This document shows positions 1-13,003 of a stretch of DNA of 64,000 nucleotides, one piece after another; position 1 is the first letter of the stretch; each line of letters opens with the position of its first letter. Below the pieces are notes generated by a model. The model saw only the letters and a list, made by a program, of their open reading frames with translations, did not search any database and was not told the origin of the DNA. The DNA is taken from the NCBI GenBank assembly GCA_013398615.1, contig VZSR01000520.1, positions 27,261,604 to 27,325,603 on the forward strand, read 5' to 3'. The translations under genes and the position numbers were made by a program. The stretch is from Brachypodius melanocephalos. Lineage: Eukaryota > Chordata > Aves > Passeriformes > Pycnonotidae.

Positions 1-395
1 ATTAAGACCCCAAGTCTTGCTGACCTTTAGGAGTTCATGTTCCTGGAAAGCAGGAATATCATTATGTTTGGATCGTAGTTTCTCAGTTATGTTGAATTTT
101 CATTACTACGTGAGTATGAATTGTGTTGGGTGGTTCTGTAATGTTCAAGATAGCGGCGTATGAAAAACTTGTGTTTAATGCTCAATATGAAAACATGTAC
201 TACAGAGTTCTCTGAGGGACAGCTTAGAAAATTGGTTTTGGTCTTACTATGTCTTTTAGTCAACACTGATCCCTATCAGGGTATTTAATTCCATTCATAA
301 ATCTACTGAGTCATAGAGATACATCATTAAAAGAAGTGTCAAAGACCAGAAGTTATACCCTTCTTTTCCTTTGATAAATGTGTTAAGCATGATTT

Positions 396-418
396 AAAAA
401 AAAAAAAAAAAAAAAAAA
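396..418. repeat. poly-A tract, 23 A
   Basis: This is an uninterrupted run of 23 A. No retroelement body could be recognised immediately 5' of it, so it may be a simple homopolymer or the tail of an old retrocopy. Confidence 0.8.
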
Positions 419-3400
419 GGAATGAATAACAGTCCACACTATTAAAAGTGGTACAGATTCTTCATAGATGGTGGGATATCACTTCTGCAGAGCATCAGGT
501 TTGCTGATAAAAACTTTCTTTTGTCCTCCCAGGTTTCAAAGCAAATGCTTTACATTAATGATGTTGTAACCAAGAAAGAGGTCTAAATCTGAAAATAATT
601 GCAGTTTTAATGGTGAATTAAATTTTCTCTCCTGATCTTTCTGAGGGAAGAAAATGAAGTCCTGAATCTTCCTTCTCTGTTGAGTGATTACATTGTGCTT
701 TACATCTAGGTTGGCAAATCAGCTTGTTCATCAGCTTGTGATGGTAGTTCAGGTTGCTAAAGGAGAGCATGGTTGTAATAGATGGATTTGTTTGCCATTC
801 AGATGTTTTGGTTTTTTGGCTGCTTCTCAGCCTTCTCTGTGGTGCATGATTAGAAGTTCTTTAGTAAACAAGGGGAATAGCTGAACTTGTATTATGCCCT
901 GAATATATTTAATACAAGAAAATTGAGCTCCCTGAATGCAGCATTTTTAAAACAGAAGGTATTAAATGCACATTTTCTGTGTACATGTACTTTACATAGC
1001 ATATATACGTCTCAAAATGTTGCTAAGTAAGTGATCTTCGAATTGTGACAGAATTGTTGACAAAGGAAACTAATAGTTAAAAAGAAATGAGTACTGTGTA
1101 TTGCTGTGGAGATCAGGTGAGCTTCGCTTTGGAGAAGTTACTCTCTGGTATGTGTAAAATGGATTTCAGTCTATACTCTGTTTTCCATAACAAAACTGGA
1201 GTTCTTGTGGCACACAATGAGTTGATGCTGTTTCTTGACTCTTAAGAACTGATAGTGATTTTGTCTGTATTTTTGCTAATACAACTGTACCAGGTCCTTT
1301 TCTAACATTTTTCCTCCCAGACTAAAGAGTACTTCTGGAGCATTCAAATGGACAGTGTCTGACAGAAGTTATAATATTGTTTACTGGTTTTACGAATTTT
1401 GAAATTATTTTAGCAGATAATACCAAGAGGTTATGTAATGCTGTTTATTCTGTGGTGCATGTAGAACTAAAGAAAAATGAGCAGAGAATATACATAAAAT
1501 TATATTTTACTCTGATGAGAACAGACAGAAGATGTAACTATCTTGAAGTTTAAAGCAAAATTCAGTTATGAAAACATACTAATGTAGAATGTTGTCAGAC
1601 TATTTGACCAGAAGAGGCTGAAGGGCTTGGGTTTTGTTGTTTTTCTGAAGTTCAGAAATTTTCCCCTTCTTTAGTATAGAAATATCAATATATCCATAAT
1701 CTTTGCCATTTGTTTCAGTTGGCTTGAATGTTTAGCAGATCAGTCTTCAATTTCTTGATGGGAAGTGGCTCTGAAAGAAAATAACTTATGCCAGAACTAC
1801 AACCTATAACAGATTCTACATACTCTAGACAATTAATGACTGAAGAAATCAAGCAAAAAGGAAAAATTCATCATTGCTGCTGGCAGAACTGAGAACAGCT
1901 AGCTAGTCCCTTGCTTGGCTCCTAACCAGAGGTTGGTGATTAGTGGTTTTGCTTTTGTCTGGGAAGTCCTTCAGTACAGAATAAATTGTCTTAATCCTGA
2001 TTTAGTTCATACTCGTTTGCTCACTGATAGTTAGTAGAACCTTTCACAGCACTGAGCAGAAGGAATACCAACTTTCATTGATATCTAATTAGGAAGATAT
2101 GCATCTAGCACTCTCATGTAATGATCCATCTTTGACTATACATGCAATTGTGCTAACTCTAAGTTGAGCTCTTTCTGTGCATCATATTGAAAAATTCAGC
2201 TCTGAAAAAAAATCAGCTGCTGCAGAATGGAGTTGCTACCTTCTCAGCAAAGTCGACTGAAAACAGTATTTCTGTGAATTGCAGTTTCTTATGACACTTC
2301 AGGTTTTTTCAAGTCAGTTTGCTTTTTTTAATGTTGAAGCTACCTGTCTCATGAGAGAAGAAGTACATGTGCTTTTTGCAAGAGAGTGTGCAACATATTG
2401 TGCTGTGTGAATAGAGAACAGTTGTCATCTTCAGTCACCTTGTGTTTTTATTGCAGGATTGCTCGTTAAGTGTGATGGTCTGACTATGGTAAGAAAAAGT
2501 GAAATAATAGCTGAGAGTTCAGTCCTCAGCTGAGATCAGTTCTAGAAATTAGTTTTTCTGTTTCCTCAAAAGTTTGCATCAACAAAGGTAAATAACTTAC
2601 CTTGCATTATTAGTTCCCAGAGTTTAGAAGGGAAGAATAGATATTGGTACAAGTTAGTTTTACCTTTCACACATCAAGTTGGGTTTGGCATTTTTTGGAC
2701 TTTGCTTCAATCATTTTTGTTAACCCTGTCCATTAGTTTTTCCTTCCCTGTCTGCCAATACATGGAATACACCACTGCTCTTAGCTCTTTGTAAGGTATT
2801 GTTTTAACTATTTTCAGAAGCCTTTTAATCTCTAAGCAACCATTTAGGTAACCATGGAGATGCTGAGTAGGATTTCAGTAGAGGCTTTTCTGAAAGGATT
2901 GAATTGGAAAAGTAGAGTTGTGACATTACACTGAAACATATATTAACCTATCCCCAAAAAGCCCACACCTCATGCAGTTGAATAGTTAAAAATTATCATA
3001 GAACTGTAAGTTGCAAGTCACATTGGAAGATATGATTCCTGCAAAGAATAGTCTATAGGTAGTGTGCTTTTAAATGAGGGCGAAGAACATGACCTCACCA
3101 AGCAAAATCAGTTTTTCCCAATAGGAAATTTCAACATCATCAGAACACTTTGAGAATCCTTTTCAAAGGAATAAAGTAATTCTGCCTGTGGGATGCCTTG
3201 CTGTCACCTGAACAAATTTATTGTTACCAGAAGAAAAAAATACTTTGTTCATTTTTATAAATGTGGTTGTCGTGTTGAATCATTTTGTGCCCTTAGGACA
3301 CAATTTCCCTTAGCAGGTTGTGCTGTTTTATTATTCATGTTGCTGCCACCCACACAATACTGGACAGACCTTGGGATTTGAAGAAACATGGTTGAGCTGG

Positions 3401-6400
3401 GTTTGGAAGCAAGATGTGCTTTTTTGCTATGAAGTTCGTGCTGTCTCTGGCAGCATGCAGCCAGGTAACTGAGCTGACTGAACTGAAAGCCTGGAACTCT
3501 CCTCAAGTATTGCAATTCAGCATACAAGGACTGGAAAGGAGAAGCAGTACCGCATTTTCTTTGCTTGCAGAATGTGCACGTGGCATGCATCCTCAGGAAG
3601 CTAAATAATGATGGATACGTAATTCCTTTCTGTTATGTCTCTTTTCACTATGTAATGTTTCTCAGATTACTTCTGGAAAATGGGTTCTAAATTCTGAGTT
3701 TGTGGTCCACTCAGAATTTGGGATCAAACTGCAGCAGGACAACTTGCATACTATGAGGTAAAATATTTGAGGAGCAGAGGTGGCCATCACAGTTGAGATC
3801 TGTAGGCTTGCAGCATCAACTTCTTAAACTGTGTTTATACTTAGTTTTCTTGTCATAGTAGAAATGAGAAGAGAAAGAACAAAAGTTCCATAGAATTTAA
3901 AATATGAATGCACATTTCTTGTTTGAGTCTCTAGGGCAATCATCTTTACTCTCTCATAAAACTTGAATCAAAATTGTTTTCTCTTCTGCTCATCTATTTC
4001 TGCATGTGTGAGTCAAAATCCTTCAGCCAACTAAAGGATTATTTACTCCAAGGAACACTTCTAATTTCTGCTCAAGATTAATCACTTACTTCTTCGTAGT
4101 GAAACTTTTGTTTTATTCTTACCTGTGGAGTGTTCCAGCAATTGTGATATCTCTTCCAAATTTGCATGGTACTGAATCTGCAGCCTGGAGCCTTAAGTCT
4201 TCCTCATGCATTTAGACTGGAAAATTAATAATGACAATGTTCAAGTGAATTATCACCTTCTAGATGTTTAATACTCCTTGGAAGAAGAATGCGTTTTGCT
4301 TAAATCAGGTAAGCTCAAATACTGCTATCAAAAAAGGCACAGCAAGTTACTGCAAATGGAGAGGCAAAAATATTTTGAAGTTGCTTATATTTTCTATTCT
4401 GTGTTAGGTTTCTAGACAGGAGGCTCTAATCTCTTTGAATTGTAGGATTTAGTATTTCAATATGCAAAACCAAAGATGTAAGGCTGTCTTGGTGGAAATG
4501 GCACAGTTTCATTTTTTCCTAAGATCCTTCTGCCTTGTGGAACTCTCAAATTGAATCTTTTTGGGAGGGGAGACCTCTCCCTCCGACTAGTGCTCTGGAG
4601 TGTCAGTCAAGGGTTTCTCTGTACTCTTTCCCTTGTTCCTGTGTACAGGGACAACTTTTGCTTCCATAACTGATCAAGATACACCTGTATGAATGGATGT
4701 TCAGCTTTACACAAGAAATTCCTAATAGTTTGCATTAGGATGGAATCTGAACTGTCTGCTGTGACCAGTATATTCTTATATGAAGTTACTGCTTGAACAG
4801 TAACTGTTCAAACAGTAACAGTACTGTTAGTACTCTCAGGAATACATGAAGACTGCAAGATTTTCATCACTTCACCAATTCCTGTGATGTTGCTGTCTTT
4901 GGAGAGAAATTATAACTGCAGCGGTCCTTGGGAGGAAAAAAACAAACTCAGAAAAGGAGTTCAGTTACTTTTACTCTAATTGTCAGAGCTGGAATATTTT
5001 GTGTGGTAGCAGCTCCACTGTCTGAGATGTCTGATTTAGCTACTAGCTGCCTATATGTTTATGGAGGAGAATCTGAAGTTAATCCCTGCCATTTTTTGCC
5101 TGCAGGTCAAGAGTATGGTTGAGCAAGCTGATTTAGAAAGCAGTTTGTCTGGAAGAAGCTTTTTAAGGGTTACGTGTAAATGGAAACATTACCAAAGGAA
5201 AAGAAAGGTCTTTCAAATCTAAATTATCTTCTGTTTAAATCTTTTAGGATGTTAATTCTCTGGGATTAGCACAGAAAGGGAACAGAGCTGCAAGTCTTGC
5301 TGGTGTCAGAGTGTAAATAGCCTTTAACTGCAGAAAATCTAAATATTTGTATTGAAAATTACTTTAGTGGTGACATACACTGTATATGGATTACAAGATA
5401 TCTTAAGCAGCAGTTAATTTTTTTTTATTATTATTATTCTGTTTTGGTAAGTTTCATGCAAATAGTATTAAAAGTTTTATTTGACTACTGTTCCTTACCC
5501 AGGTACAAGCCTTTGCATATATGTGGCTTCTGCTTTTTGAGAAGACCTTATTACTGTTTGAAGGACAGAAAACCTTGCTGACAAACGCCTCCATTGTTTC
5601 AATGTATTCATCTGGGAATGCTCAAAACTCTTGTGCAAGCAATGAGTCTTTACTGCTATGCTTTGAGGTGTTTGTTTTTCCATTTCCATTGAACCACAGT
5701 TGCCAATTTTTTTTCTTTGAAGGCATGGACAGATCTAGTCTGGTAGCAGATCTCATTGTACTCCTCAATTAGTCACACAGAAATCAAGATTTTTCAAGTA
5801 ATGAGAACCAGATGGCACTAAAGCATTGAATTCATGTTAGAATTAAATTGTGGAAAAACCACATTTATTGATTCCACAGTAATTTGATTTTTGTGGTTTC
5901 GTGTTGCCTGATACAGTTACAAACCAATAGCTTCTACTTTATGAAGGAAAGTGGCCACTTTTCTGTGAAAAAAAAAATCAGTGATTAACCTTGTTCTGTT
6001 GTGTGGAGTATCACTTGCAGTCCACAATCAAGATTCTGTGCTCCATTGAACCTACAGGCTGTATAAACATGGAACAAGATCTTTCTTCTGCTTTAATGAG
6101 AGGCATCAAAATTAAATGGTCACATATATCCTCCTAAAAACCTTGACAGCTGCTAACTTCTAATGGAAAATAGGATTTAACTTCCTAATACCTGCTTTTG
6201 GAGTGTAAAAACTTTAAATATATTGTAGTAAGAAATAATACTTCTGAAGCCTCTCAGAGTTTTTTACTACATCCTTGGTTTTTTTCTTCTTGGAGAAGAA
6301 TAAGGATAAATACCTAAGCCAAAACACTAAGGATACTTCTTGTAGGAGGACCTGGTAACTACTCTGGCTAAGAAGTCTCAGAACTTCATCTTGATCCAGA

Positions 6401-9400
6401 GGCACTACTGAGATCTGTCATAATGAAACAAACTTGCAGCTCTAATGTGAACTGTTCAAATTGGTTTCCACAATGTACAATTTGATTGCTGTACAGTTTG
6501 CAGGAGGTACTTTATAGTTAGGGAAGAATGTGAATATTCTTTTCCAAGAAGTTTACAATGTACATGTTGCTTTATTAAGAATATAACTATTTGTATCTCC
6601 TTTCCCTTTTCCCAATAGCCAGAGGTGGTCTGCTGTAAGGCTGAAGGGATGGCCCTGAGGTTAACTTGAGTATAACGTCCTCAATTTTACTTCAAAGCCT
6701 GCTTATTATAGTCTCATTGCAGTGTATATGGTTCAGATGTAGCTTGAGAAGAATATTCAGGTGCCTTTTAAGCAATTCTTTTATGAATCTTTTGGAAGAG
6801 ACTAAATTGGTGAGTATGCTGCATTGCTAGCAGTATGCTAGCAGTGCATGCCTGTTATGTTCTATTTGAAGACAGACTTGGAGCAAAATAATAATCTAAC
6901 TCAAAAGCTAGGTTTACCTCAGTAAAACCAGAAATGACTGTTTGGTTCAGTTTTGGGGAGCTGTTGACACCTGTGACCCTCAGTGATAAATCTTCATCAC
7001 CTTCCTTATCAGTTGTATCCAGTGCTGGCTTGTAGAAGGTTATCTGAGTCCTGCAGACTTCCATCCTTCTCTTGTTCCTTGGCTAGACTTAGTAATGTGC
7101 TATGTTGAAGAAAAATTAAAACTGACACAGTTTGTTTTGCTTATGCTGACTGTATCATATATTGCACTCTGCTTGGATAGTTTTTTGCATTATATGTATG
7201 AGTAATTTCATTTGAAAAGCTACATTTGTCCAGAGAATTCCTCTCTCAAAGGCTGTTCTTTACTACATCCTCTGATGCAAGCAGCACCCATTGAAGCGTT
7301 TCGGAGAAAAGTTCCTCAACAGTGTCTGCTGAACGATCTCCTACAGATTGTCTTTCTCAAGCAATATTGCAGCATTTCTCTCTTCATTCAGACGTTTCTT
7401 CTAAGCGTTGAAGGTTTTGGTGTTAAATTCTGTGAACAGAAAATGGAGATTCTGTATTCTTGTTTATCCTTCCTAGTAAAACAAAACTTCAGAAATGGAC
7501 ACTGCTTACACGTCTGCATGAGGTCCAGTGTTAGTAATGAGATGACTGCAATCTTGCAGGATTGTAATATACGTTGATTTTTCTTTTCTGGATTGTTGTG
7601 GCATTTCCTTTTATCTTAACTTGTCCTTGGCTATGTGCATCAAGATGAGAGACATCTTTTTTCCACAGTGAAAGCCACTTGCTAGCCTTGAGGTACAGGA
7701 GAGACAAATAAAGAACTTCTATCTTGTGATAATTAACTTACTTTGGCATAATTTTTAAATGCATTTTCTAGCACAGGTCATGAACAAATATGTAATGCAC
7801 ATCGTATGTACATTATATAAAACTTAAATGTGTGAAGATGAAGTTGGTTTCCTTTACATTCAGTTCTCCAGCTGGATTAGTCCTATCCAACAGAGATTGA
7901 AGACCTGTACGTGGCCTTCAGAGTCTTCTGCACTGCTATTTTTCAAGTTTCAGATTTTGCTGTAATTTTTTTTTCTCAGTGTTAGTGTCAGGTTGCATAC
8001 ACCTGGCAAATAGAGTTTGGTGTAGCTGAATGTATACATGCAGTCTTTATGTACTAGGGGTATTACTAACTTTCTGCAATATGTACATGCTTTTTTTTTT
8101 ACTGGTTTCACTGTTCCAAATCTTTGATACACAAGCAGTAATGGAAATAATGAGTTTAAAATAATTAAAATTATTTAAATATTTTACAAATATGCATATG
8201 GTTGGCATGTTTCCAGGCAAAAAGTATGATTGGCAGCAAAATCAAGACTGGACAATATTCCAGAGAATTTTGGAAAATGTAAAATGGTAGGGATACATTG
8301 TGAAAAAAAGAGAATTGGAGTTCAGCATTCAGTGTCAGATTCCTCTTTTTTTGCCGATTTTCTAACCATGATAAAAGATGAAGCTTCTGAAAATAGGGTC
8401 ATATGTAAAATACCACTTTTGCAATTGGGCACCACATTTTTTTGACTTACACTATTACCAACTGGGGTTTGGGTTTTTTTTCTGGCTGATGGTATTTTTT
8501 GGTATTTTTTTGCTGATGTCATTGCCCCAGAGTTTGATTTAAGAGCAGTTTTGCTTTTGGAAGCAGCAGCCTGGCAGTCACTGACATGTTGCCCTTGAAC
8601 CCTATGCTCACAGGGATTCCATCCTGCAGCCAGAATGTGTCTGAGCCAAGATCTGAACAGTTAATGTGGAGCAGATAAGCCCTGTTACCTGAGCAGGAAT
8701 GGCACAAAGATGGGTGTCTTCAGTGATGCTTCTCAGAAATCACCTCCTAACTCCTCATAGACTAATTAAGTTGATTTTTATTTAGAGGTTTATCATAATG
8801 AGTCCATCCTCTTCCGTTTTGCATTTTGGGGGATGCTACATCTTCATGTGGGATAGTGGATGAATGTCTTGTAATTTGGAGCTGTTTGATGTGGATTCGT
8901 GTGCTGAGGCACGCGCAATGCCTGAAGCCATTCTGCAGTCATGTATTGCTAACACAATTGTGTGCTCAATCTTAGCAGTGCGGAAGTGAGTTGTCATGGC
9001 AGGACGTTTTCCCAGTGCTACAGTTCTGTTTAAATGTCTTATGGAGAAAAACAGACATTGGAGAGGCATCTGCATAAACCCTTCCTCCCTGTTAATTCTC
9101 AGTGCTCCTTTATTTGTACCATGTTTTAGAGCTATCATATGTAGATCTTTCCCATGTAGGACCTGATTTTTTGGAATGCTGTATTTACCTTGTCATTACT
9201 CCATTGCTTCTAAAGACTTCTGTTTTACACCTGCGTGATAGATCTGAGTTACATCTACAGTACTTCTATTTCACTATCCTCTCTACCTCCTGCCCCAGCT
9301 TTCTTAATTATTATTTTGTATGTCTGAGAATCCTTTCTCAACTTTGGCTTCCAGTGTGCTAGAGATGTTGTGTTTTGGGTGTGGACTTTCAATTCTGTGG

Positions 9401-11092
9401 TTTATTTCCAGTGGAAAAAGCCACTGGATGCTTGCAAACATACGACCATTCAATGATAGACTGAATGAAGACAACTGAACTGGCATCAAAAGGAGAAGCT
9501 TTGTGAGATGGTGAACTGAGGTTTGCAAACTACTGAAGCAGCAAGATCCTTGGATCATGACAATGTCTCAGGGATGATGCAAGGGACAGTAAACTTTTCT
9601 GAAAAGGCCTTTGCGGCACTACACACTGCTTTCAGGTGATGTCAATGCAGTGCTCTCAAGGAACACATCCACACTGGTTCCAGCATCGTTTACAATGAGA
9701 AGCTGGTCTGCAAAGGACTGCTACTGCCACTATTTGCAAGAGAACAGCCTCTGCAGAAAAAACAGTCAGATGGCCCTGGGGTTGATGGTTGGCTGTGGCT
9801 GGCATAAAGGCCACACAGTAATACTAAGAGTGGTAAGATTTTGTGGTGGTAACTGCAAATCTACTGATTGACTGAGGCCTTCATACTCATCATTTGTCAA
9901 GTTAAGAGTATTCCCACATAAATATTGGCCTGTAATTCATGACACAGTAAAGAGCAAAACTTGCTTTTCATTGCAAATAAATTTGGAGGCAAATGGTCAC
10001 AGATGGTGGTGTGGTGGTCAGAGTATATCAATACCATTATACTTGTTACCAGGGAGTGGGATAGTCATTGGTGGTGCTGAGGGTGTAAAGGAAAGAAATT
10101 GCTTTTTTTTTTCCACTCAAAATACCCAAAGGAATTTTGTAGAAACAGCATTACAGCTGCTCAGGAGAAAGATGCTTCTGTAGTTTTGTCTTAGCTACTC
10201 AGGAGTTCACTCAGCAACAATCTGTTCTGCACCAAACAGATGCTCTGTGCCACCCCAATCCTCTCCACTGCAGCTTGTCAAGAAACACCGGTCCAAATAT
10301 AATTCCTCCTAGCATGAGGTGGTCCCTTCTAAAAAATGATATGCAGTCATCTTTATGAGTAAGCCCAGGATCTGCAAGGATTTTGATTTCCCTGGTCAGC
10401 ATGACACTTCGAATACAGAAAACGTTACTGGCAGCATCCTGGTTATGTTGCAGGTTGGAAAATGCTTACACAAGCAAATCATATAGTGTTAATGGATGTG
10501 TCTCCAGTTAAGTGCCGACATACAGGTGAGTATAGTGTTGTCACTTCTTTACATTTCAATAAGTAATCAAAGCTCCATGAAGTTCTTGAAGCAGAACCTT
10601 TGTCGCCAGATCAAACACTCCCAGCTTGGCCTGGTCTGTTGCAACTTTGTTACAGCCAGGAACTCGTGCCATGAATGCTTTCACTGACAAGACCATTACT
10701 GAGATGGTGTTTCTTCCTAATGCTTCCAGTTTCTGCAAAATTGCCCTGGTCTTTTGGATAACACTGCTTATTAAAAGTTTAGTCAGAAATTGAGGTGATT
10801 GCTTTGAAGCTCAGGGGTTAGATAGCTGCAGAATAAGTGGTTTGTTTGAAGTCACAGAAAGAAATGGTTTGTTGGAAGTCACAGAGCAGTGAAGCTCCGA
10901 CAGCAGTGATGACTCTGAGCGCTGCACTGGAGCGTGTGCTTTCCCAAGAGGTTATTTGAAGAGAACTGCCAGCTAAAAAGCACCTGATGTTCTGTGCCCA
11001 GAAGGAAATATCACTGTATGGGCACAGCCTTCCTCAAAAGAAACAACAAGCTGAAAAATCTGTGGGCTCACAGCTGCAGCCTGGGACATTGC

Positions 11093-11175
11093 GAAATATG
11101 AACAGGTGATAGTTCTGCTTTATAATGATTGTGTGAAACATGAACAGGTGATAGTTCTGCTTTATAATGATTGTG
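11093..11175. repeat. 42-bp tandem duplication, two copies
   Basis: Two adjacent copies of a 42-bp unit share the segment containing CAGGTGATAGTTCTGC followed by TTTATAATGATTGTG. One mismatch is visible (gaaatatg against gaaacatg). The 35-bp identical cores are at 11099-11133 and 11141-11175. This looks like a recent local duplication; no function is evident. Confidence 0.9.
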
Positions 11176-12439
11176 CAAGAGGGGCGAGCATTCTGGGTTT
11201 TAAAAACACCATTTTACAGCATTACCTTTTTGTAACTGTAGGTACTATTCCAAAATTAAATTCTGTAAAATCAGCCTTTTTAATAGTTTTTATTTCAACA
11301 CAGGTTGCATTGCCAGTCATGGGGACTCAGTACATGCAGAGATGCATAGGGCTGGCCTCACTTTTCCCTTGAGCATTAATTCCTGGTGGCTTTTATTGTT
11401 CTCCTTATAGTTACTTTTTCTTAAAAACCCGGAAACTAGAAATGAAAAACAATTGCTTAAGCTGTTGAACATTCTGTGCTTGCTCTCTGAGAACCAAATG
11501 AGGAAAGGTTTTATATTGAGATGTATATAAATGTTTATATGCATACATGTTAGGCATTTAGCTTTTTTTTTTTTTTTAAGATAATACAAGGTATTTTTTA
11601 TAATTTCTTTGTGTAAAGCTATGGATGACACAAATGTGCTTTGGGAAACCCAGTAAAATACCTTCCTTGAAGTTTCAGGTTTTTTCCTCTAGTTGTATTT
11701 TTCATATTCTCACATTTTCACTTCACCGCTTAGTTCTAGCGGCTTATTTGCCATTATTGCAGTAAGACAAAAAAGTTGATGCTGTTGGATACAGACTGGC
11801 ACTTTTTAAAATTATCCTTTTAAATCTAGTAGAACAACTAGTGAGAAGGCAATAAACTCCAGGAGGGAAGCTGCCACTTCAGCTCATGCCAGTTGGACTT
11901 TATGCTGCGTCATTAAGAGTTGCTTAGTAGGTAATCTGTAGTGCCTGTTTTATTGGATTAGTACAAACAAGAACAGTGTTTAACCCTTGTACATAAAGTG
12001 AAAATTACCCTATAAACTTTTAATCAAAGGTCTAGTGCTAAATAACATTACTAAATTTGGAAAGCCTGTAGAATAAGATGATGACAGGTGGGATTGCTTG
12101 CTATAAAAATGGTAAAAGACATCTAAAAAGGATAAAATCAAAAATTTTCTCAAATTTTAGGTCTCTCTAATATTTGTGTGATACCAGGAAAAAAGGAAAA
12201 GCATGGGACTTAGTGACATGGGACTTCACCTGCCACTCAGCAGCCTGTACAGGTAGATGAGAAGGAATTAGTATATGAATATGAACTGTATCCTCACAAG
12301 TGTTGAGTGCTGACCTAAATCTGCTTTTCCTTGAGATCTGTGCACAGGTCTCCCTGGTTATACTTGAATAGCTATTCTCAAGCCTTCTCTATCAGGCTTT
12401 CTTTTAAAAATCGGTTTATTGGTTTGCTGTTTATGTATG

Positions 12440-12444
12440 CATGG
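12440..12444. repeat. Target-site duplication, left copy (CATGG)
   Basis: This 5-bp direct repeat directly abuts the LTR; the partner copy is at 12999-13003. Confidence 0.8.
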
Positions 12445-12998
12445 TGTAGGAGCAGATGGGATGGCAACAAGAGAGATCTCTGGAGTCCAGGGCAGCTCTT
12501 AGAACAAGTGGTTTATTACATTGGTTGTGGGTGCAAGAGCCTCGCTTTAGCTGCCAGCCCCAGCTAAAGCTTGCCCAAAAAGAGGCCTGAGTTCTTCTTA
12601 CAATACATTTTATCTCTTTCCATCCTGAATATTCTAATTTACACTAACCAACCAGTACAAGACACAAATCCTACAGAATTTTCATACGGCCTGTGAGAAC
12701 TGCAACATTACCATATCACTCTGCACTCTAAACTTAAAAGCTAGTTTCTAAACTACTTTTTTCCTGCCACATTGGCAAGGCCCCTTTCTTTGGACCCTTG
12801 ATATCCTTTTGTTCTGTAGGGGTGTTGCTCAATCGGCAGCTATCTTGCCTTCAGGTACTTAATTACTGTCTTCCTGCTTGCCATGCTTATATCTCAAAGC
12901 TCGCTTTCATTTCTACTTCGCTTATAGGTTTTATATTTTCAGAATCTTTTGCCAAACAATCATATCTGTAAAGTTGCCCTGTTTCATCTTCCCCAACA
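12445..12998 (-). mobile_element. Solo LTR of an endogenous retrovirus, with 5-bp target-site duplication
   Basis: Read on the minus strand, the 554-bp element begins TGTTGGGG and ends CTCCTACA, the canonical TG...CA ends of a retroviral LTR. It carries an AATAAA polyadenylation signal (plus-strand TTTATT at 12512-12517) close to its 3' end and a TATA-like AT-rich motif near 12925-12945. The flanks immediately outside are identical: CATGG at 12440-12444 and CATGG at 12999-13003. No gag, pol or env remnant lies beside it, so it is a solo LTR left by recombination between the two LTRs. A 5-bp duplication is compatible with several ERV classes, so the family is not assigned. Confidence 0.82.
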
Positions 12999-13003
12999 CA
13001 TGG
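12999..13003. repeat. Target-site duplication, right copy (CATGG)
   Basis: This 5-bp direct repeat directly abuts the LTR; the partner copy is at 12440-12444. Confidence 0.8.

Larger units (their letters stand above)
1..12439. other. AT-rich stretch, no gene recognised
   Basis: I see no open reading frame above about 120 codons and no exon set that joins in phase or resembles a known protein. The bases are AT-rich and look like intergenic or intronic vertebrate DNA. Human synteny predicts the 3' end of YLPM1 upstream of PROX2, but its conserved C-terminal coding segment was not found here. Small items listed separately are a poly-A tract near 396, a 42-bp duplication near 11.1 kb, and an unexplained block of broken frames at 9.4-10.75 kb. 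Confidence 0.5.

Noticed and set aside
2457..2488. Possible 32-nt microexon between a TTGCAG acceptor and a GTAAGA donor
   Set aside because: No neighbouring exons join it in phase and the short peptide matches nothing; chance splice-like motifs are common at this AT content.
3000..3040. tcatagaactgtaagttgcaag resembling a CR1 3' end
   Set aside because: The similarity stops after about 30 bases and lacks the octamer repeats; too weak to call.
4794..4810. 17-bp near-palindrome TGAACAGTAACTGTTCA resembling a steroid-receptor element
   Set aside because: The half-sites are separated by 5 bases rather than the 3 required for a glucocorticoid/androgen-type element, and a single such palindrome in 64 kb is expected by chance.
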